In this document: in pieces, positions 18,051 to 26,100 of the stretch
Numbering within the stretch: the stretch's first letter is position 1
How the letters are laid out: each line of letters opens with the position of its first letter
Assembly: GCF_900111825.1 (NCBI RefSeq)
Contig: NZ_FOJM01000002.1
Span: 1 to 64,000 of the forward strand
Direction of reading: 5' to 3'
Source of the DNA: Pedobacter suwonensis
GTDB taxonomy: Bacteria > Bacteroidota > Bacteroidia > Sphingobacteriales > Sphingobacteriaceae
Length of the DNA stretch: 64,000 bases
Notes under the pieces: generated by a model
What the model saw: only the letters and a program-made list of their open reading frames with translations
The model's database searches: none
What the model was told of the DNA's origin: nothing
Translations under genes and position numbers: made by a program

Positions 18051-18563
18051 CTACAGATATTTGGTAATGGCTTCATCAGTAGGTTTTGTTTTTGAACGGA
18101 AACGGTGTACCAACTCACCTTTTTCGTTGATTAAGAACTTCTCAAAATTCCATTTGATATCGCCCTGCTCTTCGGTATTGGTCTGAGATGTTAAATATTT
18201 GAATAATGGACTGATATCATTGCCTTTAACGCTGCTTTTTTCGGCCAGCAAAAAGGAAACATTGTACTTTCCGGTACAAAATTCTTTAATTTCTGCATTG
18301 GTAGAAAATTCCTGACCGCCAAAGTTACCTGCAGGGAAACCGATTAGTACTACTTTTTTACCATATTGTTTCTGAAGTTTTTCTAAATCTTCATACTGCG
18401 GTGTGAAACCACATTTAGATGCAGTATTAACAATCAAGATTTTTTTGCCTTTAAATTTAGAAAGTTTAATTTCCTTGCCATCAATGGTTTTGAAGCTGAA
18501 ATCGTAAACATTTTTTGGTGGCGACACCAATAAGTTTAATAGGATTAGAATAGTGCTGATCAT
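18051..18563 (-). CDS. Glutathione peroxidase-family thiol peroxidase
   Basis: The frame opens at 18599, but the ATG at 18563 starts a hydrophobic segment (MISTILILLNLLVS) and is preferred, giving 170 residues; it may be a signal or membrane anchor, so periplasmic location is likely. The peroxidatic Cys is in NTASKCGFTPQY and the catalytic Trp-Asn pair in KWNFEKFLI. The FPxNQFGGQE segment reads GFPAGNFGGQE, so the classical active-site Gln is replaced by Asn, a change often met in Bacteroidota members. Like other bacterial Cys-type members it probably uses thioredoxin rather than glutathione to reduce hydroperoxides. Stands alone between two non-coding stretches. Confidence 0.88.
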   Translation of the reverse strand: MISTILILLNLLVSPPKNVYDFSFKTIDGKEIKLSKFKGKKILIVNTASKCGFTPQYEDLEKLQKQYGKKVVLIGFPAGNFGGQEFSTNAEIKEFCTGKYNVSFLLAEKSSVKGNDISPLFKYLTSQTNTEEQGDIKWNFEKFLINEKGELVHRFRSKTKPTDEAITKYL

Positions 18564-19128
18564 CGTTTTTTTTAATTTAATATACGAATATAGCCACAAA
18601 TAGTTTTTACAAGTGTGATTTGCATGTAAATTAATGTATCCGCTACCAATTATGTCGAATTCCTGTCACTATTGAGCTATTTTATTATCGAACATTATTA
18701 ATAGTGTAGAAATGAAAGTGCGGGTGTTCTGTGTGGTAATTGGTCTTGCTACCGTTTATTTTCCCGCTGCGCAGAGGGCTGTTCCGCTATTATCAGACTA
18801 GCTAATAACAGGCTATTGATCTTTTGTAATCCAGTTCGGCACAAAGCTGATAAAACTGCAATATTAGTAAAGGCCATGCCACCTAAACCCCAGTGAAGCG
18901 GAAAACCTGGAGACAGGGGAATGGCGGTTGCGGATTTGAAGCAACAGGCGGGAGCAAGCCTTAGCTAACCACCACCAAAACTGCTTTTCAAAAAGAATTA
19001 AAATCAGATTAAAACCGACTGATAATCCTATATATTTTACCAACATTTAAGATTTTTTTTGTATTAAATTCTCATCGGGTTTGGATTTGTGCCCTAATTA
19101 TAGCTTTATTTGCACAAAAACGTATTTC
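18564..19128. other. Intergenic stretch with degenerate repeat remnants
   Basis: About 560 bases without a credible gene. Bases about 18759-18960 contain CCCGCTGCGCAGAGGGCTGTTCCGCT-like and AGTGAAGCGGAAAACC-like pieces in the same order as the two halves of the 31.9-33.1 kb repeat unit, so this looks like a decayed single copy. Just before topoisomerase, TAGCTTTATTTGCA near 19102 may contain a promoter -7 element, but the match is imperfect. Confidence 0.45.
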
Positions 19129-21693
19129 ATGGCCAAAAATTTATTAATCGTCGAGTCACCCGCAAAAGCTAAAACTATTGAAGGCTATCTAGGTAAAGAT
19201 TTCCTGGTGAAATCTAGCTATGGCCATATCCGTGATTTAGTTAAAGGTGATATGGCGATTGATATCAAGAATAATTTTGCCCAAACCTACGAGGTGCCTG
19301 CCGATAAGAAAAACGTGGTTTCTGAATTAAAAAAGCTAGCTAAAGAAGCCGAAATGGTATGGCTAGCATCCGATGAGGACCGCGAGGGAGAGGCCATTTC
19401 GTGGCACTTATTCGAAACTTTAGGCCTGAAAGTAGAGAAAACAAAACGTATCGTTTTTCATGAAATTACCAAACCGGCCATTTTAAAAGCAATTGATAGT
19501 CCGAGAGGAATTGATTATAACCTGGTAAACGCTCAACAGGCACGCCGTGTGTTAGATCGTTTAGTGGGTTTCGAACTTTCTCCTGTTCTATGGAAAAAAG
19601 TAAAACCATCACTTTCTGCAGGCCGTGTACAATCGGTAGCGGTACGTTTAATAGTAGATAGAGAGCGTGAAGTTTTAAACTTTAATGCTACGGCTGCCTA
19701 TAAAATTACCGCTCAGTTCTCAACCGGAAAAGGAAAAGAAATGGTAAAGGCAGAACTTTCACAGCGTTTTGAAAATGAGGCTGAGGCAGAAAAGTTTCTT
19801 CAGGACTGTGTAAATGCTAAATTCGATATCACCAGTTTGGAAACAAGGCCTGCCAAACGCAATCCTGCAGCTCCATTTACCACTTCTACCCTACAGCAAG
19901 AGGCCTCCAGAAAATTAGGTTTTTCGGTAGCACGAACCATGCAGGTAGCGCAAAGATTATATGAGGCCGGTAAGATTACCTACATGAGAACAGATTCGGT
20001 CAACTTATCAGAAACTGCTGTTAATGCCGCTGCCGCCGAAATTAAATCAGCTTATGGCGAAAAATATCATCAGCCAAGGGTATATAAAACCAAATCTGCA
20101 GGTGCACAGGAAGCACACGAAGCCATCCGCCCTACTTATTTCGACAGACATACAGTAGATGGTGATATTTCAGAAAAGCGTTTGTACGATCTGATCTGGA
20201 AACGTTCTATTGCATCGCAGATGAGCGAAGCATTATTCGAAAAAACCACAGCCCAGATTACTGCATCAACCAGAAAAGAACACCTGGTAGCTGAGGGTGA
20301 AGTATTAAAGTTCGACGGCTTTTTAAAAGTTTACCTGGAATCTACGGACGATGATGAAAACGAAGAAAAAGAAGGTGGTGCCATTTTACCTCCTTTAGCA
20401 AAAGGGCAGGAATTATTTTTAAAAGAAATGCAGGCTACGGAGCGTTATTCCCGGCCGCCAGCCAGATATACTGAGGCCAGCTTGGTTAAAAAACTGGAAG
20501 AACTGGGCATTGGCCGTCCATCTACCTACGCTCCAACTATTTCTACGGTACAAAACCGTGGCTATGTAGTAAAAGAAGATAGAGATGGCAAAAAGCGCAA
20601 TTTTACGGCTATTGTTTTAGCAGATGGAAAAGTAAAAAAAGAAATTAAATCAGAAATTACCGGCGCTGAGAAATCAAAACTCTTCCCAACTGATATTGGT
20701 GAAGTAGTAAACGATTTTTTAGTGGAGCATTTTAAAGGAATCGTCGACTTCAACTTCACCGCAAAGGTGGAGAAAGAATTTGATGAGATTGCACAGGGGT
20801 TACAGGAATGGACCAAAATGTTGCACTCATTTTACAACCCCTTTCATACCGAGGTAGAAACAACACTCGAAACTGCAGAACGTGCCACCGGCGAGCGATT
20901 GCTGGGGGTAGATCCGGCAAGTGGTAAAAATGTATATACCAAGGTTGGAAAATTTGGCCCTCTGGTTCAGATCGGCGAATTGGATGACGAGGAAAAGCCG
21001 CGATATGCCAGCTTAATGCGCACACAGTCTGTCGCAACCATTACTTTAGAGGAAGCCCTGGAACTGTTTAAACTTCCTTTCCAGCTCCCTGATTTTGAAG
21101 GCAAAGAGGTAATGGTTGGGGTTGGCCGTTTTGGTCCATACGTTAAATGGGGCGAAAGCTTTATTTCTCTTCCTAAAAACGAAGAACCCTTATCGGTAAC
21201 TTATGAACGCGCGGTTGAAATTATCAAAGAAAAAATGGATGCCGATGCACCTATTGCTTTTTACGAAGGTTTAGGCGTAACAAAAGGAAAAGGCCGCTTT
21301 GGTCCCTTTATTAAATGGAACGATCTCTTTATCAATATCCCTGCAAAAGGATATGATTTCGATAATTTAAGCCAGGAGGATATCAATACCTTGATTAGCA
21401 AAAAAGTAGAAAAAGAGGCCAATAGGTACATCAAAACCTGGGATGCCGAAAAAATTTCTATTGAAAATGGCCGTTGGGGACCATTTATCCGTTTTGGTAA
21501 ACAGATGCTTAAATTACGGAATAATGAGGCCACCAAGCAAAAATATACGCCGGAAGAACTGGCCGACATCGATTTGGAAACCGTTAAGAAAATGATTGTG
21601 GAGCAGGTGCCAAACGCTTTCGAAACGAAGAAAAAAGCACCGGCAAAGAAAAAAGCGGCACCGGCAAAAAAGGCAGTTGCAAAGAAAAAATAG
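19129..21693 (+). CDS. topA: DNA topoisomerase I (type IA)
   Basis: The frame is open from a TTG at 19081, but the ATG at 19129 starts the conserved MAKNLLIVESPAKAKTIEG and is chosen; 854 residues. The TOPRIM domain has the acidic SDEDREGEA cluster at 81-89, and the catalytic Tyr285 lies in GKITYMRTDSVNLS. After the toroidal core, three repeats of the G-R-x-G-P-x-x-x-x-G type (VGRFGPYVKWG, KGRFGPFIKWN, NGRWGPFIRFG) replace the Cys4 zinc fingers of E. coli TopA; no Cys clusters remain. The tail is rich in Lys, Ala and Pro (KKKAPAKKK-like, last 25 residues) and should bind DNA. It relaxes negative supercoils and is essential housekeeping. Confidence 0.96.
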   Translation: MAKNLLIVESPAKAKTIEGYLGKDFLVKSSYGHIRDLVKGDMAIDIKNNFAQTYEVPADKKNVVSELKKLAKEAEMVWLASDEDREGEAISWHLFETLGLKVEKTKRIVFHEITKPAILKAIDSPRGIDYNLVNAQQARRVLDRLVGFELSPVLWKKVKPSLSAGRVQSVAVRLIVDREREVLNFNATAAYKITAQFSTGKGKEMVKAELSQRFENEAEAEKFLQDCVNAKFDITSLETRPAKRNPAAPFTTSTLQQEASRKLGFSVARTMQVAQRLYEAGKITYMRTDSVNLSETAVNAAAAEIKSAYGEKYHQPRVYKTKSAGAQEAHEAIRPTYFDRHTVDGDISEKRLYDLIWKRSIASQMSEALFEKTTAQITASTRKEHLVAEGEVLKFDGFLKVYLESTDDDENEEKEGGAILPPLAKGQELFLKEMQATERYSRPPARYTEASLVKKLEELGIGRPSTYAPTISTVQNRGYVVKEDRDGKKRNFTAIVLADGKVKKEIKSEITGAEKSKLFPTDIGEVVNDFLVEHFKGIVDFNFTAKVEKEFDEIAQGLQEWTKMLHSFYNPFHTEVETTLETAERATGERLLGVDPASGKNVYTKVGKFGPLVQIGELDDEEKPRYASLMRTQSVATITLEEALELFKLPFQLPDFEGKEVMVGVGRFGPYVKWGESFISLPKNEEPLSVTYERAVEIIKEKMDADAPIAFYEGLGVTKGKGRFGPFIKWNDLFINIPAKGYDFDNLSQEDINTLISKKVEKEANRYIKTWDAEKISIENGRWGPFIRFGKQMLKLRNNEATKQKYTPEELADIDLETVKKMIVEQVPNAFETKKKAPAKKKAAPAKKAVAKKK

Positions 21694-21768
21694 GCCAGAA
21701 TTAAATGATTTTAGGATGGTAGGATTCTCTCATCCAAAATAAATTATACAATTAAACAGTTAACCCAG

Positions 21769-22173
21769 TTGAAAGCAGATTTACCTGAAAATATAGTTGA
21801 AGATATTGCCATGGCCGTTGTTTTGATGGGTGAAACACCCGAAGTAAAAAACTGGACGGTTTATCTTGTTAATCTTAAAAACGAGCCCTTAACCAATGTA
21901 TTGATCAGCTCTAAAGGTTATGGTGAAAAAGATGGCAAGCAGGTAAAAACCTCCGTGTTAAGACACTTTATTGGCGATATGGAAGCCAATTCTTTTGCAG
22001 GAGTAGAAGCCATTGATCCGGAAGTTTTTGGCTTAACCAACGAATATTGGTTAAGTTATTACATCGGCAGTACCATTTACGATAAAAAATTTATATTTCT
22101 GCCTGAAAGCATTATTGATTCTAATCTGATCAAAATACCTTTAGTGAATAAACCTGGAGTGATGATAAAATAG
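21769..22173 (+). CDS. Small conserved protein of unknown function
   Basis: 134 residues if started at the TTG at 21769; an in-frame stop lies 18 bases before it and the next Met is residue 15, so TTG is likely but not certain. No signal peptide or membrane helix. The sequence reads as a compact mixed alpha/beta protein (LPENIVEDIAMAVV, then WTVYLVNLKNEPLTNVLISSKGYG in pieces, then VLRHFIGDM and NEYWLSYYIG). Similar proteins lie near topA or in other housekeeping settings in Bacteroidota, without known function. It follows topA by 75 bases and may be read from the same promoter. Confidence 0.7.
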   Translation: MKADLPENIVEDIAMAVVLMGETPEVKNWTVYLVNLKNEPLTNVLISSKGYGEKDGKQVKTSVLRHFIGDMEANSFAGVEAIDPEVFGLTNEYWLSYYIGSTIYDKKFIFLPESIIDSNLIKIPLVNKPGVMIK

Positions 22174-22474
22174 TTGAGAGTTTGGAGTTGAGAATTTGGA
22201 GTCCCTCTAAATAGTTTTAAAATAAAGTTGCCATTTCGGAGCTATTATCCACTTTATGGTATGGGGATGAAATTGGATACATCGAAATTTCAACAAAAAC
22301 TAGAAGCTCACCACTGCAAACATTAAACAAAAAGGAATTTAACTATCTAAAAGGTTCTGCGCCTAAAACTAACAACTCCCAACTGAAAACTGCAAACTAT
22401 CCTAAGGCATTTTAAATATCTAAGTCGTTCTGCGCCCAGAACTGAAAACTCCCAACTGACAACTGCAAACTATT
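22174..22474. repeat. Short direct repeats with inverted echoes
   Basis: Bases 22341-22415 and 22415-22488 are two near copies of about 74 bases (TCTAA, GTTCTGCGCC, AACTCCCAACTGA, AACTGCAAACTAT, TTAAGG in the same order). The second runs into the 3-prime end of the minus-strand NTF2-like gene, including its stop. The TTGAGAGTTTGGAGTTGAGA stretch at 22173 is a rough reverse complement of the AACTCCCAACTG parts, and a related TTTGAAGCTGGAAGTTTGGAG lies at 7330. They appear to be copies of a dispersed low-complexity repeat. Confidence 0.6.
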
Positions 22475-22912
22475 TTAAGGTACCTTAACCGCCTGCCTTC
22501 CAAGCAGCTTCCATCCAGCCTTTTCCTTGCTCCAGATAAGGAGGATGTACAAATTTACGTTCCCTCTTATGCCCTTATCATTGGTTTGAGCCATTAATTT
22601 ATGTCTTACCAATGCTGTATTTCCCTGGATAATTGTTTTAGGATCGCCCAGAACAATATCATCTAAAAAATCAGATTCACCGGAAAGCAGCGAATGCATA
22701 AACTCTTGCTTAGTTTGTACTTTTCCGCTTGAATGACCATAACTTAAATTATTAAGTAATAACTTATCTAAGCCTAAGCTATCCGGATGAATCATTAAGT
22801 CTATAAGTTGATCTACCGCTTTGTTAACTTCCTTTTCTGCATTTGTCTTCTGCGCAAAACAAAAAGTTGTAGAAATTAGTAAACACGAAAAAATAAAGAG
22901 TTTTTTGATCAT
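22475..22912 (-). CDS. Exported NTF2-like (SnoaL/DUF4440) protein
   Basis: 145 residues with a signal peptide (IFSCLLISTTFCFAQ, cut before KTNAE). The remainder fits the NTF2-like cone fold: an N-terminal helix (VNKAVDQLIDLMI), a YGHSSGKVQTKQEFM helix-loop, and closing strands NTALVRHKLMA and LYILLIWSKEKAGWKLLGRQA. The last strand pair is the DUF4440/SnoaL hallmark. Such exported stand-alone domains in Bacteroidota have no assigned reaction. The last codons and stop lie in a repeat unit, so the true family C-terminus may have been altered. Confidence 0.82.
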   Translation of the reverse strand: MIKKLFIFSCLLISTTFCFAQKTNAEKEVNKAVDQLIDLMIHPDSLGLDKLLLNNLSYGHSSGKVQTKQEFMHSLLSGESDFLDDIVLGDPKTIIQGNTALVRHKLMAQTNDKGIRGNVNLYILLIWSKEKAGWKLLGRQAVKVP

Positions 22913-23124
22913 ACCTGGTCATTTAAAGTTGAAGTTGTAAACATATCCAAAAGCCTTTACACGAGCAACATATTCGTTATAATTTTCCACATTATTCTGT
23001 TTAACGTTGAATTTAGTTAATTTTCTGATGAAATATGGTTTTAACGGTCAAAATAGATTAATTACGGCATAGCAATTGCTCCAACCGCAAGATTATATCT
23101 CATGTATCTTAACGAATTTCATTT

Positions 23125-26100
23125 ATGGAACAACCATCTACCTACCAATCGTCCTCAAAAAAGAAATTTATTTTTATTGGCTTGCTTGCTGTTTCGATAG
23201 CGTCAATTGTATTTATTTATTTCAATAAAAAAAAGAAAAGCAACGAAGAAAACCAGGCTTACGCAAAATACATCGAAGCCTACACTTCTGGTACCATCTC
23301 TAAAAAGAGTTTCATCCGCGTACACCTGGCAAATGCTGCAACGGGTATGCAGGATCTGGGAAAAGCAGACACAAGGGAGCTTTTCGACTTCTCACCATCC
23401 ATCTCTGGAAAGACCTATTGGATAGACCCTCAAACCGTTGAGTTCAGACCTGATGAAAACCTTAAACCAGGCAAAAACTACGAAGCTACCTTTAAACTTT
23501 CAGAAGTTTCTGATACAGAAAAAGGTCTGGAAGATTTCGATTTCGAATTCAAAGTCATTACTCCAGGGCTAATCCTTTCTCAAAACGGATTGGTTTCTCA
23601 GAATAATACTTCTCTGGATTACATGAAACTCACCGGTGAAGTGGCCACTGCTGATGTGGAAGAAACCAGTAAAATAGAAAAAACACTCTCACTGGATTTT
23701 GATCAGAAATTAAAAATTAAATGGCAACATGATCCAGCTAAAAATAGTTCGAAATTCACCATTGATAGCATTAAAAAGATAGGTAACGACCAAACATTAA
23801 AAATAGAATGGGATGGTGATGCCATTGATGCAGATCAAAAAGGTGAAGTAGAAGTTCGCGTTCCGGCAATCAACAAATTCGAAATCCTGGACATGAAGGC
23901 TATCCAGGGTGAAGAGGATTATGCCCTGGTTCAGTTTTCTGAACCAATTGGGGTTGGTCAGGATTTAACCGGTATGATTACCCTGGGCAATTTGGGTGAT
24001 TTGAGGTATACCATTGATGCGAGTCAGGTTAAAGTCTATGCTGCAGAAGAGCTGAAAGGCAATTATGCACTTAACGTAAACGCCGGGATTGAAAACATCA
24101 ACGGGAAAAAATTGTCTGATGGCAAAATGGCGAGTCTTGTTTTTGAAGATAAATTGCCAGCGGTGACCATTGCGGGTGCCGGTACCATTTTGCCGAACTC
24201 CGGAAAGCTGGTTTTACCTTTTGAAGCGATTAATCTAAAAGCCGTTGATGTTACGGTGATTAAGATTTATGAAAATAATATCCCCCAGTTTTTCCAGACC
24301 AATAGTTATAAGGATGGTAACGAATTGCGACGGGTGGCTAAACCCATCCTGCAGAAAACGGTGCGTTTAGATGAAGACAAGGCACTTAACCTTCATAAAA
24401 AGAACCGTTTTACACTTGATCTGGATAAAATGATCCGTACGGAGCCCGGAGCTATGTACAGGGTTACCATTGCGTTCAGACAGGAGTATAATGCCTACAA
24501 TTGTAAAGCCGGGGAAGATAAATCCGATGGTAGCGATGAAGAAAGCGAATACGGTGATTATGAAGGCTACGGTGAAAAAATTGATGAGGATGATGATTTC
24601 TGGCAGCGTTACAACAATTATTACCCGTCTGATTACCGGTGGAATGATAAAGATAATCCATGTACACCATCATTTTATACCAGCCAGCGCTGGGCGAGCA
24701 GAAACTTAATTGCTTCAAATATAGGTTTGGTGGCCAAACGTGGTAATGATAACAGCATGCTGATTGTAGCAACCGATTTATTAACAGCCAAACCATTAAG
24801 TGGTGTAAATCTTGAATTAATGGACTACCAGAAACAGATTATTTTCACCACCAAAACCGATGGTGATGGTTTTGCCAGGTTTGACCTGAAACGCCAGCCT
24901 TTTTTATTGATTGCCAAAAATGGTTCGGAACGTGGCTACCTTAAATTAGACGATGGCAGTTCGCTGCCTCTAAGCAGATTCGATGTGGGTGGTGATGTTG
25001 TTCAAAGCGGATTAAAGGGTTTCATTTATGGAGAACGCGGAGTCTGGCGACCAGGCGATAGTTTATTTATCTCCTTTGTTCTGGAAGATAAACTCAAAAA
25101 ACTTCCCGCTAATTATCCGGTGACCATGGAATTTTACAACCCTAAAGGTCAGCTTTACAAAAGGTTGATTAATGGCAAGCCATTAAACGGGTTTTATACC
25201 TTTAAAACTGCTACAGAAAGTACTGCACCAACAGGAAACTGGATGGCCAAGGTAAAAGCGGGCGGCGCTACATTCACCAAAACTTTAAAAATTGAAACCA
25301 TAATGCCAAACCGCTTGAAAATTGATTTCAATATTGGCAACAGAACATATTTAAGTGCAGGAACGTCAGCCGCTACCCTATCGGCCAAGTGGCTTTTTGG
25401 TGCTGTTGCACAAAACTTAAGAGCAAAGGTTGATGTAAACTTAAATACTACCGAAACCAAATTTAAAGGTTTTGATGGTTTTAGCTTTGATAATCCAACG
25501 GTTAACTTCGAATCGCAGGTAAAAACCATTTTCGAAGGCACTTTGAATCAAAACGGTACTGCTCAGGTCAACACCAACCTGAATGAGAATAACACCGCGC
25601 CTGGTGTGTTAAGGGCAAATTTTACCACAAAAATTTTCGAACCCGGCGGTAATTTCAGCATCGATAATTTTAGCATTCCTTATCATGTGTACAACAGTTA
25701 CTTAGGTATCCGTACCGAAAAAGGCGACCGCCTAAGTGGTATGTTGGTTACAGGTAAAGATCATAAAGTGGAAATTGTTAATGTAAATACCGATGGAAAA
25801 TTATTGACCGGAACCAAAACAGTTACCGTAGAATTATATAAAACCCAATGGCGCTGGTGGTGGGAACAGGATGACCAGTATACTTACGCCAACTTTACCC
25901 AAAATCAATACAATAAATTAGTTGAAAGTCACCAGGTAAACCTGTTTAACGGCAGGGGAAGCTGGAATTTACGCGTTGATGAACCGGAATGGGGCCGTTA
26001 TCTGATTCTGGTACGCGATGTAAACGGCGGACATGTTACCGGAAAATCAGTTTATATTGATTGGCCGGGTTGGGCACAGCGAGAACAAGGCAGTAATCCA

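Noticed and set aside
18864..19046. A 60-codon minus-strand frame before topA
   Set aside because: It covers decayed repeat sequence and the topA leader, with no conserved features.
19081..19128. Upstream TTG start for topoisomerase I
   Set aside because: The added residues are Cys/Tyr-rich and not part of the family; the ATG at 19129 starts the conserved TOPRIM segment.
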